Origin: Catenuloplanes indicus
GTDB taxonomy: Bacteria; Actinomycetota; Actinomycetes; Mycobacteriales; Micromonosporaceae
Assembly: GCF_030813715.1 (NCBI RefSeq)
Contig: NZ_JAUSUZ010000001.1
Location: 7,006,001-7,070,000, forward strand
Length of the DNA stretch: 64,000 nt
Reading direction: 5' to 3'
Both the position numbers and the translations under genes were made by a program. Below are positions 36,702 to 44,878 of the stretch, in pieces (the stretch's first letter is position 1; every line of letters begins with the position of its first letter). The notes beneath the pieces are model-generated. The model worked only from the letters and a program-made list of their open reading frames with translations. It ran no database searches and had not been told where the DNA came from.

Positions 36702-37807
36702 GCCTGCGCCTCCGCCAGGACGTCCTTGGACGCGGCGGCGGCGACCAGCGACGCGTGCGTGGGTGCGTCCGGGATGTGCGCCGGGCGGCCGATCGCGAAC
36801 TCCTTGCGCAGCACCGGCAGCACCTCCTCGCCGAGCAGGTCGAGCTGCTCCAGCACGGTCTTCAGCGGCAGCCCGGCGTGGTCGATGAGCAGCATCATCC
36901 GCTGGAAGTCGCCGAAGTGCGTCCGGTAGCTGAGCAGCCGCTCGATGACCTGCTGCGGGCTGCCCACGGTCAGCGGCGTCTCCCGGCTGAAGTCCTCCAG
37001 CGTCGGGCCGTGGCCGTAGACCGGCGCGTTGTCGAAGTACGGCCGGAACTCGTCGATCGCGTCCTGCGAGTTCTTCCGCATGAAGATCTGCCCGCCGACG
37101 CCGACGATCGCCTGGTCCTCCGCGCCGTGGCCGTAGTGCGCGAACCGCTTCCGGTAGAACTCGATCATGCGCTTGGAGTGGTCGAACGGCCAGAAGATGC
37201 CGTTGTGCAGGAAGCCGTCACCGTAGTAGGCGGCCTGCTCGGCGATCTCCGGGCTGCGGATCGAGCCGTGCCAGACGAACGGCGGCACCCCGTCCAGCGG
37301 GCGTGGCGTGGACGTGAAGCCCTGGAGCGGCGTGCGGAACTTGCCCTCCCAGTCCACGACGTCCTCGCGCCACAGCCGGCGCAGCAGCCCGTAGTTCTCG
37401 ATCGCCAGCGGGATGCCGGTGCGGATGTCCTGGCCGAACCACGGGTAGACCGGGCCGGTGTTGCCGCGGCCCATCAGCAGGTCCACCCGGCCGTCCGCCA
37501 GGTGCTGCAGCATCGCGTAGTCCTCGGCGATCTTCACCGGGTCGTTCGTGGTGATCAGCGTGGTCGCGGTGGAGAGGATGATCTTCTCCGTCTTCGCCGC
37601 GATCCAGCCGAGCATGGTGGTCGGTGACGACGGCACGAACGGATGGTTGTGGTGTTCACCGGTCGCGAAGACGTCGAGCCCGACCTCCTCCGCCTTCAGC
37701 GCGATCTGCATCATCGCCTTGATGCGCTCGTTCTCCGTGGGGGTCCGCCCGTTCGTCGGGTCGGTGGTCACGTCGCCCACGGAAAAGATCCCGAACTGCA
37801 TTGGCAT
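36698..37807 (-). CDS. LLM-class flavin-dependent oxidoreductase (CE1758-like)
   Basis: 369-residue luciferase-like monooxygenase using FMNH2 from the coupled reductase. It begins MQFGIFSVGD, then shows LDVFATGEHHNHPF, KIILSTATTLITTNDP, GRVDLLMGRGNTGPVYPWFG and TVGSPQQVIERLLSY, the usual TIM-barrel landmarks. The RBS GGAGGCGGG precedes ATG 37807; ATG 37801 is also possible. The natural substrate is unknown. An AT-rich region upstream (near 37840-37860) probably holds the promoter. Confidence 0.92.
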   Translation of the reverse strand: MPMQFGIFSVGDVTTDPTNGRTPTENERIKAMMQIALKAEEVGLDVFATGEHHNHPFVPSSPTTMLGWIAAKTEKIILSTATTLITTNDPVKIAEDYAMLQHLADGRVDLLMGRGNTGPVYPWFGQDIRTGIPLAIENYGLLRRLWREDVVDWEGKFRTPLQGFTSTPRPLDGVPPFVWHGSIRSPEIAEQAAYYGDGFLHNGIFWPFDHSKRMIEFYRKRFAHYGHGAEDQAIVGVGGQIFMRKNSQDAIDEFRPYFDNAPVYGHGPTLEDFSRETPLTVGSPQQVIERLLSYRTHFGDFQRMMLLIDHAGLPLKTVLEQLDLLGEEVLPVLRKEFAIGRPAHIPDAPTHASLVAAAASKDVLAEAQA

Positions 37808-37994
37808 TGGTCCCGCCTCCGTCGTACCGCTGATTCGTTCAAATCTTAACTATTACGTCGGCAAGTAACCAGGCCTGGTCCCGCACTATTCCGCCGCCGG
37901 CCGCGCTCACCGAGACGCGGCTCACTCCCGCTCAAGATCATCGAAGGTGCGAGGTGCCCGCTCCGCGTCCGAGTCCGCGCGGAGCCGGCTTCCG

Positions 37995-38231
37995 TCACCT
38001 CCGTAGCGGCAGGGCGGACACGCGCAGGTAGATCTCGCGCACCGCGCCCGCGTCCGTCGGCGCGCGGCGGCAGAGGCCGCGCACCCGTACCCACAGCTCG
38101 CCGTCGAGCGTCACCCGTTCCAGGATCTGCTCCACGATGATCATCAGCTGACCCACGCCGAACTTGTAGTCCTGCTCCTTCAGCGTGAGCTCGTCGCCCG
38201 GCCGCAGCCGGGGCCTCGGACTGCCGGTCAC
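37995..38231 (-). CDS. Hypothetical small protein, 78 aa
   Basis: I do not recognise this protein. From GTG 38231 it reads TGSPRPRLRPGDELTLKEQD, then YKFGVGQLMIIVEQILERV, LDGELWVRVRGLCRR and AREIYLRVSALPLRR-like basic C-terminal residues. It looks like a small beta-rich domain with one hydrophobic strand-helix, no signal peptide and no catalytic motif. It is divergent from the kinase-like gene at 38413, with 181 bp between them. The frame extends further upstream but the added residues look non-coding. Start and reality are moderately supported. Confidence 0.5.
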   Translation of the reverse strand: MTGSPRPRLRPGDELTLKEQDYKFGVGQLMIIVEQILERVTLDGELWVRVRGLCRRAPTDAGAVREIYLRVSALPLRR

Positions 38232-38412
38232 CGGACCGCCCCCGAAGGTGCGGCCGGTGTCTTCCGATGATGCATGACGACGCTCCCTCGATCCGATGTA
38301 GAGGGCGGCGCCGTCCAGGTGGTGGGGCCATCCTGCCGGAACCGTGCGGGTCCCGGAGCCCGGAAACCCCGATCGGCTGATCACTCGTGCGAGTGGGATA
38401 GGTTCCTCGGTC

Positions 38413-39633
38413 ATGTCCCGCGTCGTGACGCTCGTGCTCGTCGACCCCACCGGTGCCGTGCTCGGTGCGCTCCCGCCGTACGAGGTGCCGATGCCCTGGT
38501 GGCAGGAGGTCGCCGACGTGGTGGACGGCGCCCGGCAGCACTACGGCGTGGACGTCACCGTGCTGCGGCTGCTCCGCGCGTCCCGCGACCGGCCGCACGG
38601 CGGCGAGGTGGTCTACGCGGCGGAGCTGCGCGGCCCCGGAACGCCGTCCATCGTGGACGCGGACGGGGCCGACGTCGCGGCCCTGACCCCGCACGCGCGG
38701 CGGGCGCCGTGGGCCGAGGCCGGCGGGCCCGGCGCGACCACGGCCTGGGCCGCGGACCGGCTGGCGGCGCGCGGCCGGCTCGTGGTCCGCACCCGCCAGC
38801 AGCGCACCTGGAACCTCTCCGCGATCTGGCGGGTGGAGACCGTGTCCGCGGACGGCGGCGGGCCCGGTCCGGTCGACATCACGCGCGACCCGGCCTGGAT
38901 CAAGCAGGTGCCGCCGTTCTTCGCGCACGAGGCCGCGGTGCTGCGCTGGCTCGGCCGCGCGCTGCCCGGCGCCGCCCCGGAGCTGCTGGACGCGGCGGCA
39001 CCGGGCCGGCTGCTGCTCGCGCACGTGCCGGGCACCGAGCTGTACGAGGCCGGCGCCGCGGAGCGCGACGAGCTCGCCGCCCGCATGCACCGGATCCAGC
39101 TGCGGGCCGCCGCGGACCTGGACCGGCTGCTCGCGGACGGCCTGCCGGACCTGCGCGGGCACCGGCTCGCCGACCGGATCCGGGTGGTGCTGGCCGCGTA
39201 CGCGCCGGACGACCCGGCGCTGACCGCGCTCGCGGACGGTCTGGACGCGCGGCTGGCCGCGGTCGCGGCATGCGCGCTGCCGGACACGCTGGTCCACGGC
39301 GACCTGCACCCGGGCAACGCGATCGGCCGGCCCGGCGCCCGGGTGATCATCGACTGGGGTGACGCGTTCGCCGGGCACCCCGCGTTCGACATCCTGCGGC
39401 TGACCGACGGCGTGCCGGAGGCGCCCGAGTTGATCGCGTCGTGGGCAGCGCGCTGGCGGGCGGACGTGCCCGGCTCCGACCCCGAGCACGCGGTCGCGCT
39501 GCTGGCACCGGTCGCGGCGCTGCGCAACGCGGCCGTCTACGCCGGGTTCCTGGACCGGATCGAGCCGTCCGAGGCGCCGTTCCACGCAGCCGACGTGCCG
39601 TTCTGGCTGGACGCCGCGCGTGCCCTACGGTGA
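38413..39633 (+). CDS. Aminoglycoside-phosphotransferase-like (APH) family protein
   Basis: 406-residue protein whose C-terminal 230 residues are a kinase-like APH fold: LVHGDLHPGNAIG (catalytic loop, Asp and Asn) and VIIDWGDAFAGHPAFDILRL (metal-binding Asp). The first 150 residues (TLVLVDPTGAVLGALPPYEV, then VTVLRLLRAS) look like an added alpha/beta domain, faintly Nudix-like but without a Nudix box. Substrates of such stand-alone APH proteins are varied (sugars, antibiotics, small metabolites) and cannot be fixed here. The ATG at 38413 lies in the divergent region with the 78-aa gene. The next gene starts 4 bp after its stop. Confidence 0.85.
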   Translation: MSRVVTLVLVDPTGAVLGALPPYEVPMPWWQEVADVVDGARQHYGVDVTVLRLLRASRDRPHGGEVVYAAELRGPGTPSIVDADGADVAALTPHARRAPWAEAGGPGATTAWAADRLAARGRLVVRTRQQRTWNLSAIWRVETVSADGGGPGPVDITRDPAWIKQVPPFFAHEAAVLRWLGRALPGAAPELLDAAAPGRLLLAHVPGTELYEAGAAERDELAARMHRIQLRAAADLDRLLADGLPDLRGHRLADRIRVVLAAYAPDDPALTALADGLDARLAAVAACALPDTLVHGDLHPGNAIGRPGARVIIDWGDAFAGHPAFDILRLTDGVPEAPELIASWAARWRADVPGSDPEHAVALLAPVAALRNAAVYAGFLDRIEPSEAPFHAADVPFWLDAARALR

Positions 39634-39637
39634 GTGA

Positions 39638-40729
39638 ATGACGTCGATCGATCGATACCTGGCGGAGCTGCACACGTCCGGCGTGCTGACCGATGCCGCG
39701 CTGGCGCGGGCGTTCCGGGCGGTGCCCCGGGAGATCTTCGTGGCCGCGGGCTTCCGCGGTCCGGACGGCGGCTGGACCACCGCGGACGACCCCGGCTTCC
39801 AGGACGCGGTCTACCGCAACGCCGCGCTGGTCACGAAGGTGCACGGCGGCGAGCCGGTCAGCTCGTCCAGCCAGCCGTCGCTGATGGCGCAGATGCTGAC
39901 CGCGCTGGACGTCGCGCCCGGCCACCGGGTGCTGGAGATCGGCGCCGGCACCGGCTACAACGCGGCGCTGCTGGCCGCCCTCGGCGCGGACGTGACCACC
40001 GTCGAGGTGCAGGAGGACGTGGCCGCCGCGGCCGGGGCGGCGCTGGCCCGGGCCGGTGTCACCGGCGCGCGGGTCCGCCGAGCGGACGGCTGGGACGGCG
40101 CGCCCGACCTCGCGCCGTTCGACCGGATCATCGTCACGGTCGGCGTCGCCGGCTTCTCCGCGGCCTGGTGGGAGCAGCTGACCGCGGACGGCGTGGTGGT
40201 GGCGCCGGTCGCGCACGGTGGGCTGCAGCCGGTGATGACGGTCCGGCGGACGCCGGACGGCCCGCGGACCCGGGTGCTGTGCCCGGCCGGCTTCATGACC
40301 GCGGCGGGCCCGCTGTTCGCCCGGCACCCCGGCTCGCACCCGCCGCCGGTGCTTCCGCCGCTGCCGGCCGAGCTGCCGCCCGTACCCTCGACGGTTCTGG
40401 ATCTTGATCTTCGGGTCTATCACGACCTGTGGTTCGCGGCCGCGGCCCAGGACCGGCGGGTGACCTCGGTGCCGGCGCTGCTCGCCGACCATCTGGGCGG
40501 GCTGGCGCTGTTCGAGCCGGGATCGCTGGCCATTATGCTGCCGGACGGCCGGATCCGCCCGCACGGCCCGGACGGGGAGCGGCTGGCGAGCGACCTCGCG
40601 GCGCTGGCGGCCGGCTGGCAGGCGGCCGGATCGCCGCCGCTGAGCGCATGGTCGGTCACGCTGGCGCCCGGCGGCGACCCGGCGCACCCGATCTGGTTGC
40701 CCGCCGGGTTCGCCGTGACGGCCGGTTAG
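39638..40729 (+). CDS. Protein-L-isoaspartate O-methyltransferase-like SAM methyltransferase
   Basis: 363-residue protein with a PCMT-like fold: AFRAVPREIFVAAGFR near the N-terminus, SSSQPSLMAQML with the substrate-binding region, and RVLEIGAGTGYNAALLAAL for SAM binding, followed by FDRIIVTVGVAGF. The last 150 residues, after GPLFARHPGS, are an extension not found in the 210-residue classical enzyme; such long forms occur in actinobacteria, often beside lanthipeptide or other peptide genes, though none is seen here. It follows the APH-like gene by 4 bp, so they are probably one operon. Its stop overlaps the broken gene on the other strand. Confidence 0.85.
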   Translation: MTSIDRYLAELHTSGVLTDAALARAFRAVPREIFVAAGFRGPDGGWTTADDPGFQDAVYRNAALVTKVHGGEPVSSSSQPSLMAQMLTALDVAPGHRVLEIGAGTGYNAALLAALGADVTTVEVQEDVAAAAGAALARAGVTGARVRRADGWDGAPDLAPFDRIIVTVGVAGFSAAWWEQLTADGVVVAPVAHGGLQPVMTVRRTPDGPRTRVLCPAGFMTAAGPLFARHPGSHPPPVLPPLPAELPPVPSTVLDLDLRVYHDLWFAAAAQDRRVTSVPALLADHLGGLALFEPGSLAIMLPDGRIRPHGPDGERLASDLAALAAGWQAAGSPPLSAWSVTLAPGGDPAHPIWLPAGFAVTAG

Positions 40730-41032
40730 CCGCCGGCCGCCCGCTTCTTCAGCTCCTCCTCGCGGTGCCGCAGGTCCGCCTCCCACCTGTTCAGCAGGTC
40801 CTCGTCCTCGCGGCGGGACTTCTGCGGGCTGCGCAGGAAGGCCGATCATCGTCCGGTGCGAGCGGGCGGGCGCTCCGTCCCCGCAGAAACCGCTGCCCGG
40901 GCGCCACGCACCGGCGGAACCGGCCACCGGCCTCCGCGGGCGGCCGGCCACGAACCGGGCGATCGCGCAGATCGGGGTCACGAGCAGGATCAGGGAGACA
41001 CGCCGGAAGAACCGGACCGTACGGACAGAACC
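40726..41032 (-). pseudogene. Broken small membrane/coiled-coil gene
   Basis: On the minus strand, one frame reads VRFFRRVSLILLVTPICAIA and RFVAGRPRR (a membrane helix with a basic end, from about 41014 down to 40905). A different frame between 40845 and 40726 reads FLRSPQKSRREDEDLLNRWE followed by ADLRHREEELKKRAAGG and a stop. Together they look like one small protein: N-terminal helix, flexible linker, charged C-terminal helix. A small deletion near 40840-40852 could have put the parts out of frame. Neither part alone is a normal gene. The family is not named. Confidence 0.6.
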
Positions 41033-41113
41033 TCAGGCCGGGGCGGTCCCGAATTGCTCATCTGGGACGTTTCCCGGTCGATGGCGAGACGAGGACCTTT
41101 CGAGGAGGCCGCG

Positions 41114-43459
41114 ATGGAGCGGGGCGGAGCGGCCGGTGTGCCGGGGCTGCGGCCGTCACCGTTGCTCGTCGCGGCCACGCTGATCGCGCTCTGGTCCGTC
41201 GTCTGGTTCGTGGTTACGCTGGTGCACCCGTTCACGCCCGCGTTCGCCGGCTGGCTGGCCACGCCGGTGCAGCCGCTGCTCGGCGCGGCCGCCGCCTGGC
41301 AGGCCGCGGGCGCCGACGGTCAGGGTCCGACCGCGCAACGGTTCTGGCAGCGCTTCGGGCTGGCGTCCGCACTGGCCGGGATCGCCGCGGCCAGCAACGC
41401 CTCGGACTGGCTCACCGCACCACGGCACCCGCCGCCGGCCGCTCCGCTGACGGTCTCGCTGCACCTGGTCGGCGGCGTCCTCACGCTGTGGGCGCTGCTC
41501 GGCCTGCCGGTCGAACGCGCTCGCCGGGCCGGGTTGCGCTTCGCCATGGACATGACGATCGTGCTGCTCGCCACCGGTCTGTTCCTCTGGTACGGCGTGC
41601 TGCGCCACGCGGACGGCGGCCCGCTGTCGTTCACCGGGTCCACGCTCCCGCTGGTGCTCGGCGCGGTCGCGGTGACCGCGCTGGTCGCGTTCGCCAAGCT
41701 CGCGGTCGGCGGCGTGGACGGCGTCGACCTGGCCGCGACGCACCTGCTCGGCGCCGCGTTCGTCAGCGGGCTCGCGACCGGCGCGCTGCACCCGCTGCTG
41801 GGCGACCGCGCCGGTCTGCACCCGGAGCAGCTCGCGCTCCCGGTCACGTACCTCCTGGTGATCCTCGCGGCTGACCGGCAGCGGCGCGCCGCCGGCGTGA
41901 CGGGACCGGAACAGACCCGGCGCGAGTCGTTCAGCACCGTGCCGTACGTCGCGGTCGGCGCCACCGGCGTGCTGCTCGTCGCGGTCAGCTGGCGCGACCC
42001 GGTGGCCGGTGTGATCGCGGTGGTCGCGATGGTGCTGACCGGCATCGTGATCGCCCGGCAGCTGCTCGCGCTGGCCGAGAACGGCCGCCTGCTCACCCGG
42101 GTCGACGCCAGCCTCCAGGAGCTGCGCCGGGTGCAGGACGAGCTGACCACGCAGGCCACCCACGACGGGCTCACCGGCCTGGCGAACCGGGCCCTGTTCG
42201 AGCGCCGCTCGCGCGAGGCGATGGGCGAGCTGACCGGTGACCAGGTCCTGCACGTCGCGCTGATCGACCTGGACGACTTCAAGGGCGTCAACGACCGGCT
42301 CGGCCACGCGGTGGGTGACGCGCTGCTGGCCGTGGTCGCGGAACGCCTGCAGCGGTGCGTCCGGTCCGGCGACACGGTCGCCCGGCTCGGCGGCGACGAG
42401 TTCGCGATGATCCTCGAGCACGCCACGCCGGAGAGCGCGACCACGGTGATGACCCGGGTCGCCGAGGTGCTCGGCGAGCCGATCTCCGCACACGGTCACG
42501 ACCTGCTGGTCCGCGCCAGCGTGGGACTGGCCCAGGCCGGCGTCGGCGACACCCCGGACGAACTGCTGCGCCGCGCGGACGTGGCGATGTACGCGGCGAA
42601 GGCGGCCGGCAAGGGGCGCTACGCGCACTACAGCACCGACCTGGACGCGCACCAGGCCGCGGACGCCCGGCTCGCCGCGGACCTGCAACAGGCCATCGAC
42701 TCGGCGCAGTTCGACCTGCTCTACCAGCCCATCGTGCGGCTCGCGGACGGCCGCTGGACCGGCGCCGAGGCGCTGGTCCGCTGGCGGCACCCGGCCCGCG
42801 GCCTGATCAGCCCGGAGGAGTTCCTGGCCACCGCGGAACGCACCGGCCTGATCGTGCCGCTCGGCGACTGGGTGCTGCGTGCGGCCTGCGCGCAGGCGGT
42901 CCGATGGCGCGCGCTGTTCGGCGACGACGCGCCGGTGATCGGCATCAACGTCTCCGACCGGCAGCTGCGGGAGACCGGGTTCGCGTCCCGGGTGACCGAG
43001 CTGCTGCACGCGGCGGCGCTGCCGGCGGCCGCGCTGTCGGTGGAGATCACCGAGGCGACCGCGCTGGGCGGCGGGTCGGCCATCGCGATGGTGGGTGAGT
43101 TGCGCCGGTGCGGGATCCGGGTGACGCTGGACGACTTCGGGGCCGGGGCGTCGTCGCTGGATCTGCTGCGCCGGGCGCCGGTGCAGGGGCTGAAGATCGA
43201 CAAGGCGTTCGTCCGCAACATCGACGGCGAGGCGTCGTCGCAGGAGGTGGTCATCTCGGCGGCGATGGTGCGGATCGCGGCCGGGTTGCAGCTGACCGCG
43301 TCGGCGGCCGGCGTGGAGACCGCGGCGCAGGCGGCCGCGCTACGCGACATGGGCTACCTGTCCGCACAGGGCTACCACTTCGCGCCACCGCTCACGGCGG
43401 ACGAGTTCACCCGCCACCTGACGGCGTCCCCGCGGGCCACCTCGGTGCCGTCCGGCTGA
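41114..43459 (+). CDS. Membrane-bound GGDEF-EAL protein (second copy of this type)
   Basis: 781-residue protein with the same layout as the one at 845-3178. ATG 41114 follows GAGGAGG. Residues 15-310 form about eight hydrophobic helices. The GGDEF motif is at 426-430, with RSGD five residues before it as an I-site. EAL is at 552-554, followed by EITEA, LDDFGAGASSL and GLKIDKAF. Both catalytic cores look intact. It is a single-gene unit, convergent with the DUF1684 gene. The two proteins differ in their sensor halves and so probably answer to different signals. Confidence 0.93.
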   Translation: MERGGAAGVPGLRPSPLLVAATLIALWSVVWFVVTLVHPFTPAFAGWLATPVQPLLGAAAAWQAAGADGQGPTAQRFWQRFGLASALAGIAAASNASDWLTAPRHPPPAAPLTVSLHLVGGVLTLWALLGLPVERARRAGLRFAMDMTIVLLATGLFLWYGVLRHADGGPLSFTGSTLPLVLGAVAVTALVAFAKLAVGGVDGVDLAATHLLGAAFVSGLATGALHPLLGDRAGLHPEQLALPVTYLLVILAADRQRRAAGVTGPEQTRRESFSTVPYVAVGATGVLLVAVSWRDPVAGVIAVVAMVLTGIVIARQLLALAENGRLLTRVDASLQELRRVQDELTTQATHDGLTGLANRALFERRSREAMGELTGDQVLHVALIDLDDFKGVNDRLGHAVGDALLAVVAERLQRCVRSGDTVARLGGDEFAMILEHATPESATTVMTRVAEVLGEPISAHGHDLLVRASVGLAQAGVGDTPDELLRRADVAMYAAKAAGKGRYAHYSTDLDAHQAADARLAADLQQAIDSAQFDLLYQPIVRLADGRWTGAEALVRWRHPARGLISPEEFLATAERTGLIVPLGDWVLRAACAQAVRWRALFGDDAPVIGINVSDRQLRETGFASRVTELLHAAALPAAALSVEITEATALGGGSAIAMVGELRRCGIRVTLDDFGAGASSLDLLRRAPVQGLKIDKAFVRNIDGEASSQEVVISAAMVRIAAGLQLTASAAGVETAAQAAALRDMGYLSAQGYHFAPPLTADEFTRHLTASPRATSVPSG

Positions 43460-43465
43460 CCGGCC

Positions 43466-44056
43466 TCAGCGGTAGTTCAGCTCACCGGCCCGGACGGCGG
43501 CCGCCAGGCGATTCTCCGGCGGTGCGAGCGGGCAGGCCCAGCGGTCGTCGTAGACGCAGGACGGGTTGTACGCGTAGTTGAAGTCCAGGCGCACGGCGGA
43601 ACCGTCCAGCAGCGTCAGGCCGCGGCCGAACGTGCCCTTCACCGTGTCGGTCAGGTACCGGCCGGCGCCGTACGTCTCACCCGGTGCTGTCGCGTCCCGG
43701 AACGGCAGGAAGATCCCACCGCCGTATGCGGAGATCCAGAACAGCGTCAGGTCACCCCAGGGCGTCTCCGCGATCCCGATCCGGCGGTACGAGATGGTCC
43801 CGTCCGGCCCGCCCGTGTCGATCTCCAGAGGTGGGCCGGGCGGCGCCTCCCGCACCGGGCAGTCGGCGGCGAACGCCGGGTCCGGCGGGAAGTACCGCAA
43901 ACCGGTGAACGACGCGCGGTCCACGATCGGGGACTGCGGGTGGGTGCGGAAGAGGTCGTCACGGGCGGCGCGGAAGCCGGCGAGGTCGAGATCGGAGAGG
44001 TGCATCGCGGCGACCCGCTGTCGCCAGTCCGCCAGGTCCAGCAAGTCCATGATCAT
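43466..44056 (-). CDS. DUF1684-domain protein
   Basis: 196-residue cytoplasmic protein of the DUF1684 family. Recognisable parts are FRAARDDLFRTHPQSPI, FTGLRYFPPDPAF, and the conserved C-terminal block FLPFRDATAPGETYGAGRYL and LDFNYAYNPSCVYDDRWACP. The last block, with NPSC-x-Y, is the hallmark; the biochemical role is unknown. The start is ATG 44056 or ATG 44050. It is divergent from the MarR gene at 44115 with only 58 bp between them, so that regulator may control it. Confidence 0.88.
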   Translation of the reverse strand: MIMDLLDLADWRQRVAAMHLSDLDLAGFRAARDDLFRTHPQSPIVDRASFTGLRYFPPDPAFAADCPVREAPPGPPLEIDTGGPDGTISYRRIGIAETPWGDLTLFWISAYGGGIFLPFRDATAPGETYGAGRYLTDTVKGTFGRGLTLLDGSAVRLDFNYAYNPSCVYDDRWACPLAPPENRLAAAVRAGELNYR

Positions 44057-44114
44057 AACCGTACCCCGGCTCGGGGTGTTGGTTGTTCAGATTTTAAAGA
44101 GTTAGGCTGGCCGG

Positions 44115-44576
44115 GTGAGCGAGACGCTTCCGCTGAACGCCGCCGAACTGCGCGCCTGGCGCGCGGTGATCGACGGCAGTTGGCACCTCCAGACCCGGCT
44201 CGATGACGAGCTGCGGGCGGATACCGGGCTCAGTATGGCGGACTATCACGTGCTGGTGCTGCTCAGCGAGGCGCCGCAGCGACGGCTGCGGATGGGCGAG
44301 ATCGCAAGCCGGCTGGTCTTCTCGCCGAGCCGGCTGACCTATCAGATCTCGGCGATGGAGAAGCGCGGGCTGGTGCGGCGGCAACCGTGCCCGGACGATC
44401 GCCGGGGGAGTGAGGCGGTGCTCACCGAGGACGGGCTAGGCGCGCTGCGAACCGCGGCGGCCGGGCACCTGACGGCGGTGCGCCGCTATCTGGTCGACGA
44501 CCTAGACGAGACCGAGGCCGCGGTGCTGACCCGGGTCTTCACCCGGCTTCAGGCGAGACTGCGGGACAACGGGTAG
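44115..44576 (+). CDS. MarR-family transcriptional regulator
   Basis: 153-residue winged-helix regulator. It has the N-terminal dimer helix (LRAWRAVIDGSWHLQTRLDD), the recognition region RMGEIASRLVFSPSRLTYQI, the wing DDRRGSEAVLTEDG and a C-terminal dimer helix. It lacks the N-terminal Cys of OhrR, so it probably binds an aromatic or other small ligand. The intergenic DNA towards DUF1684 is AT-rich, the expected operator region. A bidirectional hairpin follows. Confidence 0.92.
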   Translation: MSETLPLNAAELRAWRAVIDGSWHLQTRLDDELRADTGLSMADYHVLVLLSEAPQRRLRMGEIASRLVFSPSRLTYQISAMEKRGLVRRQPCPDDRRGSEAVLTEDGLGALRTAAAGHLTAVRRYLVDDLDETEAAVLTRVFTRLQARLRDNG

Positions 44577-44582
44577 ACGTGG

Positions 44583-44603
44583 GCGCCGCACCGCGTGCGG
44601 CGC
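44583..44603. terminator. Bidirectional terminator hairpin
   Basis: GCGCCGCAC (44583-44591) pairs perfectly with GTGCGGCGC (44595-44603) around a 3-nt loop, between the MarR gene and the small membrane gene on the other strand. Confidence 0.75.
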
Positions 44604-44627
44604 GCCTTCCCGTCCGTCGCAAGCCGG

Positions 44628-44753
44628 TCAGCCGACGATCAGGTACATCGCGGCGGTGCCCAGCGACACCATGAGTGCCATCGCGATGAGCAGCGGGCGC
44701 TCGGAGTCGACCTCGGGGGTGGTGGTCTCGGTGGTGGCGGCTTCGGTGGTCAT
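44628..44753 (-). CDS. 41-residue single-pass membrane microprotein
   Basis: ATG 44753 is preceded by GGAGAG at ideal spacing. The protein begins MTTEAATTETTTPEVDSERP, a Thr/Glu-rich soluble head, followed by one hydrophobic helix LLIAMALMVSLGTAAMYLIV ending in G and a stop. It is separated from its neighbours by a terminator and its own upstream gap, so it has its own transcript. I know of no named family. Candidates are a membrane-complex subunit, a regulator of a transporter or a toxin-like peptide; none is supported beyond topology. Confidence 0.65.
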   Translation of the reverse strand: MTTEAATTETTTPEVDSERPLLIAMALMVSLGTAAMYLIVG

Positions 44754-44878
44754 GGTCTCTCCTTCAGGACCCGGCTGCGTCCATAACGGTAGGGCGCGGC
44801 CGGTGGGCGGTGATCCTGGTTTCGTGCCAGGGGGTGGCGGGGGATTACCGGGGCGTCGTAGAGCTCGGAGGTAGCCGC

